Source of the DNA: an uncultured delta proteobacterium
GTDB taxonomy: Bacteria > Myxococcota_A > Polyangia > Polyangiales > Polyangiaceae
Direction: 5' to 3'
DNA length: 49,318 nucleotides
Assembly (NCBI GenBank): GCA_903892415.1
Contig: CAITIQ010000471.1
Location: forward strand, 1 to 49,318
A program made the position numbers and the translations under genes. The notes under the pieces are model-generated. The model searched no databases. It saw only the letters and a program-made list of their open reading frames with translations, and had not been told where the DNA came from. This document shows, one piece after another, positions 30,431 through 40,007 of this stretch (within the stretch, counting starts at the first letter, position 1; the number at the start of each line of letters is the position of its first letter).

Positions 30431-33400
30431 ATGTCGCTGCGAGCCTTGGAGCCAGGGACTGTCCTGGACTCGCGCTACCGCTTGGTCGAACGGATTGGTC
30501 GCGGCGGTTTCGGCGATGTTTGGCGTGCCGTGGAGCTCCTGCCGGATGGCGCGCCGCTTCGGGATGTAGCGTTGAAGCTGCTGTCCCCCGAGATGGATAG
30601 CTCCAACTGGGCCGAAGAGGCGAAGTTGCTCGCCTCCTTCAGCCACCCGTCGCTGGTCACGATCTATGCGACCGGCATCCTTGAGCGGCCGGCCGTTCCG
30701 TTCGTTGCCATGGAGCTGTTGCTCGGCGACACCTTGGCCGAGCTCGTGCGGCAGCGCGCTCGTTTTCCTTGGCGGCTGGCTCTTCGGTACATAGCCGCCG
30801 TCGCGCGGGCGCTCGACGTGATCCATCTGCGCGGCGTGATTCATCTCGATTTGAAGCCAGCCAACATCTTCGTCACGAGCGATGGTCGAGTGAAGGTGCT
30901 GGACTTCGGCATCTCGCGAACTCGCACGAACGTGAGCGCACCGAAGGTTGCGGCCAAGTTCAACGACACGATCACGCTGAAAGAGGGCGTGGCACCGTCG
31001 GAGACCTTGGACTCGATGGCTACTGCAGCGTTTCTCGCGGGCACCCAAGAGGCGTACGCAGCGACGCAAATGGCGGCGGCGGGTGAGGTCGCTGAGGGAA
31101 CCCGCGTCGTAGTCGGGACGCCCGGCTACGTGGCGCCGGAGGTGCTGTTGGCTGGCGTCCCAACGATGCGCGCCGACGCCTATGCGCTGGGTGTGACGCT
31201 GGCCGTATTGGCGACGGGCAAGCTCCCGCACGATGTCCCGGAGGAGCCGGCCGATGAAGGCTCCGCCGAGGACTATCGAACCTACTGGATGTCGCTGCGC
31301 GAATCGACGTTGCGTGGGTCGCTGCGCAGCTTTGATGGCTTGGGTCTACCGCGCGGCGTCGTTGCTTTGATCACGCGTCTCTGCTCCGTCGATCCGGAGC
31401 GCCGGGGGGTGAGCGAGGGGGGGCTTGGTGGCCTGCTCGAGGAGGTGTGGGAGCAGCCGCATGGCGTCCCGGAGCTCCCTTATCCCGGTCTCGCGCCGTT
31501 CAGCGACAGCCACGAGGGCTTCCTATTCGGGCGCGATCCTGATCTCGCACGCACGCTGCGGCATCTTACCTACGAGTCGCTCGTCGTCATCTCGGGTCCG
31601 TTCGGCGCAGGAAAAACGTCGTTCGTTCGTGCGGCGCTGCTGCCGGCTTTGGCGAAGGGCGGTATCGACGGCGCCTTCGACGTCGAGCTGGTCAGCGTAT
31701 CGGCGGCGCAAGGGCCCGACCGAGCGCTGTTTGCCGAGTCCACCCTCGAGCAGCTGCTCGAGCCAGGAGACGGGCGGGCTCGCGTGGTTTTTATCGATGA
31801 CCTCGAGGAGCTCGCCGCCTTCCCGGAGGACGAACGCAAGCAGACGCTTGCGCTGATCGAGCGTCTGCTGACGGGAGAACGTTGCCTTGGTTTTCGCTTG
31901 GTGCTCGCGCTCGAGCAGGAGTCTCTGGCGATGCTGGCTGGACTCTCCCCGGGCCTCAACGGACTCTCCGCGAGCATTCGCTATTTGGCGCCACCCAGCG
32001 ACGCGCAGGCGAAAGAACTGGCCATCGAGCCTGCGCTACGGGCCGGTTGGCGGATCGAGAACGAACGCGAGATCGTCTCGCTGATTGCCCAGGAGCTGAC
32101 CACGGTTGCCGTGCCGCTGCCGATGGTTGCGCTGATCTTGGCCGAGAGCACCTCCGAGCCGGAGGCCTTCGTACCAACAAGGCCAGCGCGTAACTCGATC
32201 GACAGCGCCGGCGCCACGGTGGTCTTGGCGGAGGAGCGGCGCACGTTGGATGGGCGCCTGATGCACAAGGCGGGAGTCGCTGCCACCGTCCACCGCGCGG
32301 CCGAGCGGGCGTGGAAGGGCCTCGCGGATGAAGCGCACGCGATGGACCTTTTGGTGCTCCTCACCACCTCGGAAGGAGAGCCCATCCGCGTCAACGTCAG
32401 CACGCTTTGCGACCGACTCGGGATGGAGATGGAGTCGGTCGACGAGCTGTGCAATCGCCTACGCCGACGGCGTTTGATCGTCCGACGAGGGCTTGAGGTC
32501 GAGCTGGCCCATCCGGCGCTTGCACGCTGGTCGCGGCTCGAGAGCGCGCGGCTCTCCTCGCTCGAACAGATCGCCTTGCGCGAGCGCATCTCGGAGGCAG
32601 CGTTGGCTTGGGAAAAGGCGTCGATGAGCTCGGCTTATCTCGCCCGTGCGGGCCTTTTGTCCGAGGTCGATCGACAGGGCCTGGCGCTCAAGGCGTTATC
32701 GGGGCTCGAGGTTGAGTTTCTTTCGGTGTCGCGTCGCGCGCGCCGTCAGCGTCGCTTGCTGCAGCTTGGCGCTGTGTTCGCAGCGTTGTTGGTCGCCGTG
32801 GTGGGGCTGCTCTATCGCGGTGAGTTGCTGAAGCGCCGTCGCGATGCTGAGACCAAACAGAAGGAGGCCCAACAGGAGGCGCTGCGGGTCGGCTTGGTTG
32901 CGCGGGCGCGGCAGGCCTCGGATCCGTATGAACGGATCGCCTACCTCGTCGCCGCCCTCAAGGAAGGCGCGGCTGAGCCAGCGCTGTTCGTCGAACTCTT
33001 GGGTGCGGCGAGTGATCTTCCGCCGGGGCGCTTCTTGTCGCTCGAGCCCCTCGATTCGCTGCAGATGCCTTGGAACGATCGCTGGGTGATGGGGCGCTCG
33101 CCGGCCGGCGGCCTCGTGGTTTTCGATCTGCGTTCGCCCATCGCCGAGCCGGAATCCCTGGACAACGTCGACCCAACGATGGACCCGGCGCGCGCCAGCG
33201 TCGTGCATCGTCCGCCGAAGCGCTTCGAGATCGCGATCGGCAATGCGCCCATCGTGGATACGACGCCGTTTCTTTTCGATACTTCGTTGTTCGCGCAGAA
33301 CGCTGAGGGTGAAGTGCATTTGGTGCGCTTGCGAGAGACGGGGGAAGTCGCGCTTGCGGCGATCGTCCCGTTCCGCTGTCGCGGAGAAATGTCGGTCGCT

Positions 33401-35032
33401 GCGCGGGCTCCAGTGTTCGTCTGCAACTCCGGGGGCGACGCGACGGCGTGGAACCTGCGCACCGGTGAAATCGCGCGCGTTCAGCAACCCAGCGGCATCT
33501 TCGAGCTTTCGCCCAACGGGGACCGCTTGGTCACCTGGTTCGGCTCCAAGTTGTTCGTGCATTCGCTTTGGGACAAGGCCCCGGTGCTCGAGCTGACGGT
33601 CGATGGTGAGGTCGCAGCCGCATCCGTCAGCCCGCGAGATCCGGTGATTGCCGTGCTGACGGCGAAGGCGCTCACCGTGCATCGGCTGGACGCTCCGGGC
33701 GAGCCGATCTTCAGCGGTCCGGGGGTGGGCGACTCACACAAACTTGAATGGGACAAGCGAGGCCTCGACGTCGCTGCTTGTGGTGCCGATGACGGTGCCG
33801 TTTTCTACTTTCTGATGAGTGGCGCGCGGCCACAGAGTTTGGCCAGCCCGTCGGTCCGCTGTGACGGCATGTCCAGCTTGGCGCCCGATTTCAAGGCCTC
33901 TCGCTTCGATCTCGGAGAGTTTGCCTATCGCAACTTTGGCGAACATTTCTCGAAAGGCGGTTGGGCGCTACCAGGAGATCGTTACCTCTCCACCACGCTC
34001 CTCTTGGCGGGTGGGATCGAGGACGGCTTGCGCCGGGTGCTCGAGCTGGCGGTGCGTGATGCCCAGGATGAGCTGCTGCCGATCACGGGAGACTCGGGTT
34101 TCACCAAGGTCGTTCGTTCGGGCACCACCGCCGTGATTGAAATGGCGCGCACGAACGAGCAGACTCTCGCTCACGAAGCGCCAGAGATCGTGGTGGCGGC
34201 GGCCGCGACGGGGGTGCGCCAGCAGAGCGCGCGCGGCTTTCTTTTGGACAGTTGTGCCGACGACAAGGTGCTTTCTTATCGCATGGATGACCCCAATCGA
34301 TTGACCGTGTTCGAGCTTCGCTCGGCCCACGAACTAGGTCGATATCCGCACGCGCCGGGCTTCGTCCTGGGGCTTTCTCCGAGCTGCACCAAGCTCTATA
34401 CCCAGGACCTCGATGGCACGATCTTCAGGATCGATCTCGCTACGCCAGGCGAGCGGAAGTTCGTAGCGACGGCGCATGGTCACGTGTTCGAAGTGAAGCG
34501 CAGCGCCGCGTTCGGTGCGTCTGGACCAGGCTTGCTGATGGCCCTGTCGAGTGGGGAGGTCGTACGCATCGATGAGAACGATGACTCGGTTCGCCTCTTG
34601 GCCCGGGCCAATCCTCGCGTCACTGCGCTGTCGGACGGGGTGGTGCCTGGCCAGACGATCTTCGCCGATCACACCGGCGTCTATCGAATCGACCAAACCG
34701 GAACCGAGAGACTCGCAGCTCCGCGCATCGGTTCGGCCTGGGAGGACATCATCGCGTCACCGGGCGCGCGCGCCTTGGTGTTGGCCTCGCGCAACGAGCT
34801 CGCGGTGATCGACGAAAAGGTCGGCACGATCACAGGGAGCGTCAAACTCGAGGGTTTCACTCGGGGCGCGCTTTGGGATCCGTCGGGTGCGGTGCTGCTT
34901 TACCCCAATGGCAGTCAGGGCGTAGCGCGCGCTCAGCTACTACCGTTTGGCGCCAAACTTCCGGAGGTCATCGGTTCTCTGGCGTCCAACCTGCGCGTCG
35001 ATTCGAAGGGAGCCTTGGCGCTCAAACGTTGA
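30431..35032 (+). CDS. Ser/Thr protein kinase fused to nSTAND-type NTPase and propeller
   Basis: A 1533-residue protein. The Pkn-type kinase domain spans residues about 16-330: Gly loop GRGGFGDVWRA (23-33), Lys49, the catalytic loop HLDLKPAN (138-145), DFG (158-160) and GTPGYVAPE (229-237). The Arg of HRD is Leu, and the DFG-APE segment is about 75 residues against a usual 20-35. Next comes an nSTAND1-like NTPase (YPGLAPFSDSHEGFLFGRD, P-loop GPFGAGKTSF near 389-398, then VVFIDDLEELAAF). A transmembrane helix lies at about 776-797 (LLQLGAVFAALLVAVVGLLY). The rest (about 830-1533) has propeller-like repeats outside the membrane. It likely senses an extracellular or periplasmic ligand and signals through phosphorylation. 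The ATG at 30431 is used; GTGs at 30386 and 30407 are alternatives. Confidence 0.92.
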   Translation: MSLRALEPGTVLDSRYRLVERIGRGGFGDVWRAVELLPDGAPLRDVALKLLSPEMDSSNWAEEAKLLASFSHPSLVTIYATGILERPAVPFVAMELLLGDTLAELVRQRARFPWRLALRYIAAVARALDVIHLRGVIHLDLKPANIFVTSDGRVKVLDFGISRTRTNVSAPKVAAKFNDTITLKEGVAPSETLDSMATAAFLAGTQEAYAATQMAAAGEVAEGTRVVVGTPGYVAPEVLLAGVPTMRADAYALGVTLAVLATGKLPHDVPEEPADEGSAEDYRTYWMSLRESTLRGSLRSFDGLGLPRGVVALITRLCSVDPERRGVSEGGLGGLLEEVWEQPHGVPELPYPGLAPFSDSHEGFLFGRDPDLARTLRHLTYESLVVISGPFGAGKTSFVRAALLPALAKGGIDGAFDVELVSVSAAQGPDRALFAESTLEQLLEPGDGRARVVFIDDLEELAAFPEDERKQTLALIERLLTGERCLGFRLVLALEQESLAMLAGLSPGLNGLSASIRYLAPPSDAQAKELAIEPALRAGWRIENEREIVSLIAQELTTVAVPLPMVALILAESTSEPEAFVPTRPARNSIDSAGATVVLAEERRTLDGRLMHKAGVAATVHRAAERAWKGLADEAHAMDLLVLLTTSEGEPIRVNVSTLCDRLGMEMESVDELCNRLRRRRLIVRRGLEVELAHPALARWSRLESARLSSLEQIALRERISEAALAWEKASMSSAYLARAGLLSEVDRQGLALKALSGLEVEFLSVSRRARRQRRLLQLGAVFAALLVAVVGLLYRGELLKRRRDAETKQKEAQQEALRVGLVARARQASDPYERIAYLVAALKEGAAEPALFVELLGAASDLPPGRFLSLEPLDSLQMPWNDRWVMGRSPAGGLVVFDLRSPIAEPESLDNVDPTMDPARASVVHRPPKRFEIAIGNAPIVDTTPFLFDTSLFAQNAEGEVHLVRLRETGEVALAAIVPFRCRGEMSVAARAPVFVCNSGGDATAWNLRTGEIARVQQPSGIFELSPNGDRLVTWFGSKLFVHSLWDKAPVLELTVDGEVAAASVSPRDPVIAVLTAKALTVHRLDAPGEPIFSGPGVGDSHKLEWDKRGLDVAACGADDGAVFYFLMSGARPQSLASPSVRCDGMSSLAPDFKASRFDLGEFAYRNFGEHFSKGGWALPGDRYLSTTLLLAGGIEDGLRRVLELAVRDAQDELLPITGDSGFTKVVRSGTTAVIEMARTNEQTLAHEAPEIVVAAAATGVRQQSARGFLLDSCADDKVLSYRMDDPNRLTVFELRSAHELGRYPHAPGFVLGLSPSCTKLYTQDLDGTIFRIDLATPGERKFVATAHGHVFEVKRSAAFGASGPGLLMALSSGEVVRIDENDDSVRLLARANPRVTALSDGVVPGQTIFADHTGVYRIDQTGTERLAAPRIGSAWEDIIASPGARALVLASRNELAVIDEKVGTITGSVKLEGFTRGALWDPSGAVLLYPNGSQGVARAQLLPFGAKLPEVIGSLASNLRVDSKGALALKR

Positions 35033-35037
35033 GCGCC
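35017..35037. terminator. Inverted repeat over the kinase stop codon
   Basis: GGCGCTCAA (35017-35025) pairs with TTGAGCGCC (35029-35037) around ACG. The perfect 9-bp stem covers the stop codon at 35030-35032 and lies 15 bp from the stop of the convergent epimerase gene, so it may terminate both transcripts. Confidence 0.45.
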
Positions 35038-35051
35038 AGGGTCGACCTCGC

Positions 35052-36065
35052 CTACTTCTTATTGCGCAGGTACTCGAAGTTACGCGCCAACGCGTCTTCC
35101 GTGGAGACGATCGGCTTGAAGCCAAGCGACCGTAGCTTGGCGTTGGAGAAGCCGTTTCCCTTCCACATCGCCCGGGTCTTGTAGGGCGTGAAAATGGCCG
35201 GCAATTGCCCTTTCGAATAGCGGTGGTACCAAGCGACGGCGTGGGACAGCGCCATGGCCGCGGGGTAGGGCAGGGTGACCTTGCGCACCTTCCTGACCTC
35301 GGCCTGGTAGCGCCGCAGGTATTCACGAGCGGTGACCAGATCATCGTCGTGAACGTTGTAGACGTCACCGTTGAACTTCGCGTTGGCGGCGGCGACGCAG
35401 ATGGCCTCCGCGCAGTTGTCCACGTAGCTGAGCGGCAGCAAGTTATCCCCTCCCATGAATAGGAATGCCCCGGGAAGCGCGAGCCCAACGCGTGCGCTGA
35501 AGGCTCCGCCGCCTGGCCCATAGATCACGCCTGGTCGCAGCACGGTCAGTGGAACGCCGCGGCGACGGTGGTAGTCGAAGGCGACCTCTTCCTGCCGAAG
35601 TTTGGAGTGGGAGTAGTGATCGCGGCGCTCAGGGAACTGCTCGGTAGGCGTCTCCTCACTAACCACATGACCCTTTGGCAGGTTCGCAACGCCGTACACT
35701 CCGAAGGAGCTGATGAGCACGATCTTGGGCGGTGTTGCGAGACTGCCAGCGGCCTCGAACAGATTCTTGGTCGTGACCACGGTGCCCAGGAACATCTCTG
35801 CCGAAGGCCCCGACAGAGCCGCAGCGAGGTGCAAAACAATGCCGACGCCATCCAGCAAGGCGCCTGCCTCTTTGGGCGAACTCAAACCACCCGTGACCAG
35901 CTTGGCGTCGCTCTGGGGGTAACGAGCAAGTACCGCGTCGAGTCGGCGCTTGTCACTGCCAGCTCGAACCAAGAAGCGAACGCCCTTCGTGCCGCGCGCG
36001 AGCAGCCGCTCTGCAGTCGCAACACCGAGAAAGCCGTTGGAGCCTGTAACCAACATATCGCTCAT
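35052..36065 (-). CDS. NAD-dependent epimerase/dehydratase (extended SDR)
   Basis: A 337-residue extended short-chain dehydrogenase. The N-terminal Rossmann motif is LVTGSNGFLGVATAERL (TGxxGFLG), followed by VLHLAAALSG, the catalytic Ser in LISSFGVYG and the YSHSK active site (Y-x3-K). The later LRPGVIYGPGGGAFSARVG and FMGGDNLLPLSYVDNCAEAI segments are typical of the 3-beta-HSD/epimerase class. It would act on a nucleotide sugar or a sterol-like substrate using NAD(P). Its ATG overlaps the 3' end of the upstream oxidoreductase gene (ATGA, 36062-36065), so the two proteins are made together. A role in sugar modification for the surface-polysaccharide region is the best guess. Confidence 0.92.
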   Translation of the reverse strand: MSDMLVTGSNGFLGVATAERLLARGTKGVRFLVRAGSDKRRLDAVLARYPQSDAKLVTGGLSSPKEAGALLDGVGIVLHLAAALSGPSAEMFLGTVVTTKNLFEAAGSLATPPKIVLISSFGVYGVANLPKGHVVSEETPTEQFPERRDHYSHSKLRQEEVAFDYHRRRGVPLTVLRPGVIYGPGGGAFSARVGLALPGAFLFMGGDNLLPLSYVDNCAEAICVAAANAKFNGDVYNVHDDDLVTAREYLRRYQAEVRKVRKVTLPYPAAMALSHAVAWYHRYSKGQLPAIFTPYKTRAMWKGNGFSNAKLRSLGFKPIVSTEDALARNFEYLRNKK

Positions 36066-37174
36066 GACTTCACCTCATTGGTCGAGGCCGTGCCTGCTCG
36101 CGCGGTGTCGCGCACCTGGGCGAAGATCTCGTCGAGCATCCACGCAATCCGGAGGATGTCTCGCGAGCTGATCGGCGGAGGGGTGTTGTTCTCGATGCTG
36201 GCGTAGAACAGGCGGAATAGCTCGCCGAGCCCAGCGAAGAAGTGAAAGCCCGAGCGCGAGAAGCGCGCCATGTTGCGAGCCCCTTCACGGGCGTATTGTG
36301 CGGCTTGCTCAAACGCTGGAACCAGTCGGCCGATGGCGCTGGGGAGCGTGGGTGCGAGGTCGAGCGTGCAGGTTCGATTGTTGAAGTCGAGGTGCGCCGT
36401 GTTCTTGGTGCCGTAAACTCGAAGGAAGTGGCCGACCGGTCGCGCGTAGCCGCTGAAGGTGATGTACGCGGTGACCTTCTCGCCGCGGATGATCACCCGC
36501 GCCTCATCGACCAGTTCATCGCGGATGTCGCCAAAGCGCACGTCTCTCCTGCTCGACCCGAAGGCCGTAACCTGCGGGCGCTCATCGGGGAGGAACTCGA
36601 TGATCTTTGCGAGCGCGTGATCCAGCGTGTTTTGCAGCAGCTTGCCCGGCATCGCGTGGACCCAATGGTTCGGGTCGCTCAGCAGCGCTTTTCCGAAGGC
36701 TCCCTCCATGTTGTAGCCATAAAAGGACTCGACGTGCACGACGTCTCCGAGTTGACCGTCCGCGCGCAGCTGCCGCAGCTCTTGGGCGGGCGGCTCATAG
36801 TGATAGCTGTAGCCGATGCTCAGCTTGCGGCCTGTTTTCTCGGCGTGATCAACCAGGGCCTTTGAGTCGGCGTAGTTGAGCGTCAGCGGCTTCTCCACGA
36901 ACACGTGCGCACCTGCGTCCATCGCTTGGCAGGCGAGCGCACGGTGAACGTGCGGCGGCGTGGCGATATGCACGACGTCTGGTTTGGTCTGCGCGAGCAT
37001 GCTCGCGTAGTCGTCATACACCCCTTGAATGCCGTACCGCACGGCCAGTTGCCGCGCCATCACGAGCTCACGATCGCAGACCGCGACGACCTCTGTGTTG
37101 GGCGCGAGCTTTTGAATCTCTTCGACGTGACCGTCGGCTATCTTCCCACAGCCTACGATGGCAGTTCGCAACAT
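36062..37174 (-). CDS. Gfo/Idh/MocA family oxidoreductase
   Basis: A 370-residue enzyme with the NAD(P)-binding motif AIVGCGKIADGHVEEI at the N-terminus, VVHIATPPHVHRALACQAMD and the HVFVEKPLTLNYADSKALVD signature carrying the conserved EKP Lys. The second domain contains SYHYEPPAQELRQL, NHWVHAMPGKLLQNTLDHAL and a C-terminal helical part. Members of this family oxidise or reduce sugar hydroxyls, often on UDP-sugars during polysaccharide synthesis. It is the first gene of a two-gene operon with the epimerase (4-bp overlap). AGGAG lies 10 nt before its ATG. The region shared with the divergent beta-helix lipoprotein gene contains two hairpins. Confidence 0.93.
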   Translation of the reverse strand: MLRTAIVGCGKIADGHVEEIQKLAPNTEVVAVCDRELVMARQLAVRYGIQGVYDDYASMLAQTKPDVVHIATPPHVHRALACQAMDAGAHVFVEKPLTLNYADSKALVDHAEKTGRKLSIGYSYHYEPPAQELRQLRADGQLGDVVHVESFYGYNMEGAFGKALLSDPNHWVHAMPGKLLQNTLDHALAKIIEFLPDERPQVTAFGSSRRDVRFGDIRDELVDEARVIIRGEKVTAYITFSGYARPVGHFLRVYGTKNTAHLDFNNRTCTLDLAPTLPSAIGRLVPAFEQAAQYAREGARNMARFSRSGFHFFAGLGELFRLFYASIENNTPPPISSRDILRIAWMLDEIFAQVRDTARAGTASTNEVKS

Positions 37175-37219
37175 GAAGGGCGCTCTCCTGGAAAGTGCGC
37201 ATAGTTACGGAGACTGACC

Positions 37220-37253
37220 CTCGCTTGCAAGCGAGTTCCTGTCAGCGACAGGA
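37220..37253 (+). promoter_or_regulatory. Two adjacent inverted repeats before the beta-helix lipoprotein gene
   Basis: CTCGCTTGCAAGCGAG (37220-37235) is a perfect 16-bp palindrome. One base later, TCCTGTC (37237-37243) pairs with GACAGGA (37247-37253) around AGC. They sit just upstream of the AAAGGA ribosome binding site (37258-37263) and the ATG at 37270, and could be operators or a leader structure. Confidence 0.5.
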
Positions 37254-37269
37254 CGCGAAAGGATGCACG

Positions 37270-38898
37270 ATGTTTTTCTCCAACGAGCTTCTCCGATTTG
37301 TTCGACCTAGAGCTCATTCGAGCGTCTTGCTCGCGGTCGTGGCTGTGGGTTGTTCGAGCGGTACGGGGGCGGCGGTAGACGGCGCAGGTGCTGATCGGGC
37401 CAGCGCTTCCTCGGGGAGATCGATAGACCTGCCCGGGCAGGCCGTGGCCTTCGAGCCTGAGAACAACGAGTGCGTGCATCGCGGCAATGGGATGGACTAT
37501 GCAGTAGGGCCGGGCAAGGCCTATGCCAGTCTTGGTGCCGTCCCCTTCGAGAACCTGAAGGCCGGAGATACGGTACGCATCTATCATCGCGGCGAGCCCT
37601 ATCGGGAGAAGCTGATGATTTCTGGGCAGGGCACGGCGGAAGCACCCATTCGAATTTGTGGTGTCCCTGGCGCGAACGGCGCCTTGCCGGTGATTGACGG
37701 AGAAAACGCGACGACCCGCAAAGAGCTCGACTTCCCGTTTGACGGACACCAAGTTCGAGGGCTCGTAATCATCGGGCACGCGCACGATCAGCCGTATGAG
37801 CTGACGCCCAGCTACATCACGCTCGAAGGTCTAGAGATCCGCAATGCGTCACCGCCCAATACCTTCACCGACAAGGCGGGCAAGCAGCAGTCCTACTCGG
37901 CGATCGTTGCGGGCATTTTCATCGAACGCGCCAAACATCTGACCATTCGTGGCTGCATTGTCACCGCTAACAACAACGGCATATTTGGCGGCACTGGCGG
38001 CGGCGTCGAGCTCTCGGAGGACTTGCTGCTCGAGGGGAACTATATCCACGGTAACGGCAGCCTCGACCGGTTCTACGAGCACAACGTCTATATCGAGGCG
38101 TCCAACGTGGTTTATCAATTCAACCGCTTTGGTCCGCCCAGAATGGGCCGGAATGGCAACCAGGGAGCCAACATCAAAGAACGCTCTGCGGGCGTGGTCA
38201 TTCGCAACAACTACATCGAGGATGGCGCCCACATTCTCGACATCGTCGATGCCCAAGAGGCAAAGGCGACGACCGTAGCCTTGCCCAGCTTCCACTCGAC
38301 CCACGTCTACGGAAACGTGATCGTGCGCGGTGCGGAGCCGTCTGGGACGCTCATTCACTACGGCGGGGATAGCGGAGTTTTCGCCGACTATCGCAAAGGG
38401 ACGCTCTACTTCTACAACAACACGGTCGTGGTGAAGAACGTCGGCTACAAGGACTACACGCGCACGGGCATCTTCGAACTCTCGACCAACGAAGAGACGG
38501 TGGTCTCGCGCAATAACGTTTACTTCACCGCTGAAGCGCCGGTGGAGGTCAGGCCGGTGGGCTTGCTCGGGCAGCGAGATACGATCTTCAACGGCGTCGG
38601 TAACTTTGCTGGCGATTGGATGTCGAAGGGGATCAGCGCGCACAATATCAATCCGGGTGGTACGGATAAAGTCAACGCCAAGGTGATTGGGCTCGACTCG
38701 ATCATGCGCGGTGAGCAGCCGGGGTTCCGTGATTTCGCTGCGGACGACTACGCGCTCGTCGGGCCGGGGCTGCCTCCCGCCATCGAGCTACCAAAGGAAA
38801 TTCCGCGCGCACTTACGCCTCAGGCGAGCTACGTCAAACACCAACGAGGCAAAGCGGCGCCCGAGGCTGGAAAACGCTTAGGCGCCTCGGTGCAATGA
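37270..38898 (+). CDS. Right-handed beta-helix lipoprotein
   Basis: A 542-residue predicted lipoprotein. The ATG at 37270 follows AAAGGA (6-nt spacer), and the lipobox is VVAVGC (Cys28). The mature domain is a right-handed parallel beta-helix of PbH1/pectate-lyase type: repeated rungs such as YITLEGLEIRNASPP, HLTIRGCIVTANNNGIFGG, LLLEGNYIHGNGS, NVVYQFNRFGP, GVVIRNNYIEDGAHILDIVD and LYFYNNTVVVKN. Such domains bind or cleave polysaccharides; catalytic residues cannot be assigned by eye. The N-terminal segment VGPGKAYASLGAVPFENLKA, with AGDTVRIYHRGEPY, is the usual cap of these proteins. It diverges from the sugar oxidoreductase operon, consistent with a role in exopolysaccharide modification or turnover. 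Confidence 0.88.
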   Translation: MFFSNELLRFVRPRAHSSVLLAVVAVGCSSGTGAAVDGAGADRASASSGRSIDLPGQAVAFEPENNECVHRGNGMDYAVGPGKAYASLGAVPFENLKAGDTVRIYHRGEPYREKLMISGQGTAEAPIRICGVPGANGALPVIDGENATTRKELDFPFDGHQVRGLVIIGHAHDQPYELTPSYITLEGLEIRNASPPNTFTDKAGKQQSYSAIVAGIFIERAKHLTIRGCIVTANNNGIFGGTGGGVELSEDLLLEGNYIHGNGSLDRFYEHNVYIEASNVVYQFNRFGPPRMGRNGNQGANIKERSAGVVIRNNYIEDGAHILDIVDAQEAKATTVALPSFHSTHVYGNVIVRGAEPSGTLIHYGGDSGVFADYRKGTLYFYNNTVVVKNVGYKDYTRTGIFELSTNEETVVSRNNVYFTAEAPVEVRPVGLLGQRDTIFNGVGNFAGDWMSKGISAHNINPGGTDKVNAKVIGLDSIMRGEQPGFRDFAADDYALVGPGLPPAIELPKEIPRALTPQASYVKHQRGKAAPEAGKRLGASVQ

Positions 38899-38930
38899 GC
38901 CTCAAACAATAGGCCGCAGCGCAGCGCGCT

Positions 38931-39974
38931 TCAGCGCAATGCCAGTGTCGTAACGAGGCCGATGTGGTCGGAGCCAACCTCGACGGCCTGCTCCGCTGCG
39001 ACCATGCTCCACTCGCGCGAGCTGAGCACATGGTCGATGCGCGAGCGGAAGTAGAGCGGGCCAAACTTGGTTACCTTCGTATCTCCGTTCCCAAGCCCAC
39101 ATTCGTCGAAGGCGTTGTCCATCTCGCCGAAGTGCTTGCGCATCAGCATGCTCTCCTGAACCAGGTTGAAGTCCCCGCCGATGAGCAACGGTCCCTTGGC
39201 CTGCTTGGCCCATTCTCCGGCTGCAGCCGCCTCGAGTTCGCGTTGGGCCATCGTTTCGTGCATCGTGACGATGCCGCCCAAGCGGAACTTCACCAAGCCG
39301 GAGAGCCCCTCGCGGATCGTTTCGAGGTGGACGTTCTGAACCCAGATCTTTCCCATCGGAGCGTCGAACTCGTAGAGCGCGATGGCACCGGACCCGCCTT
39401 GTTTCCAGACCTCACTGCGATCGCGATGAAGCACCTGGAGAACGGGGTAACGACTGAGCATGCAAAGGTTGTGATCGATCACCAGGTGATAGTCGGGTTG
39501 GCCGACCTCCTTTCCCGACCGCACCTCAGCGGAATCAATCGATACGCCCGGCGGTTGGCACTCCTGAAGCAGCAATATGTCCGGTTTGTGCGCTTCCACG
39601 AGCTTCGCCATCGCGGCGGCCTCGTTGCGGTGCGCCAGGTTTTGCACCACCAACGTCACCGTCCGCTCGGGTGGCCCGCTGCGACAAAGGCCGGGGAACT
39701 CCACTCCACCGATGACGAAAATCGCCACCAAGAGCCCGCCCAGGTTGGCTAGAAAGTGCCACTTGTGCCTGGTAACCGCGGCAATTGGCAGCACCAGCAC
39801 CGTCGGCAGATAAGCGAAGAAGCGCGGCGTATACGCGACCACGGTTCCAAGCCAATGCCGATCCGCAAAGACGTCCAGCAGAACCCAATAGGCCGCGGTG
39901 GCCAGCAGCGCGAGGCCCGTTAGCACGCTGACCCAGCGTGCCTTCTTCGTGATCCGTACTTCGGGCGGTGCCAT
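38931..39974 (-). CDS. Membrane-anchored endonuclease/exonuclease/phosphatase-fold protein
   Basis: A 347-residue protein with three hydrophobic segments at about residues 14-36, 46-64 and 73-91 and then an EEP domain: LVVQNLAHRNEAAAMAK, DILLLQECQPPG, WVQNVHLETIREGL, LLIGGDFNLVQ, SRIDHVLSSREWS and VGSDHIGLVTTL. All key acid, Asn and His residues are kept. The catalytic domain is probably outside the cytoplasmic membrane. This architecture is common in bacterial YafD-like proteins, of unknown substrate (nuclease or phosphodiesterase). It follows the DUF4091 gene in the same direction with a 33-bp gap and may be cotranscribed. The lipoprotein at 4191-5108 shares only the fold. Confidence 0.9.
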   Translation of the reverse strand: MAPPEVRITKKARWVSVLTGLALLATAAYWVLLDVFADRHWLGTVVAYTPRFFAYLPTVLVLPIAAVTRHKWHFLANLGGLLVAIFVIGGVEFPGLCRSGPPERTVTLVVQNLAHRNEAAAMAKLVEAHKPDILLLQECQPPGVSIDSAEVRSGKEVGQPDYHLVIDHNLCMLSRYPVLQVLHRDRSEVWKQGGSGAIALYEFDAPMGKIWVQNVHLETIREGLSGLVKFRLGGIVTMHETMAQRELEAAAAGEWAKQAKGPLLIGGDFNLVQESMLMRKHFGEMDNAFDECGLGNGDTKVTKFGPLYFRSRIDHVLSSREWSMVAAEQAVEVGSDHIGLVTTLALR

Positions 39975-40007
39975 CGACCGACTTGTACGAGGAAACTGCG
40001 GCGGTTC

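Noticed and set aside
30098..31231. A 377-codon minus-strand open frame over the kinase N-terminus
   Set aside because: It is antisense to the kinase motifs, and the protein is rich in Arg, His and Gln with no domain.
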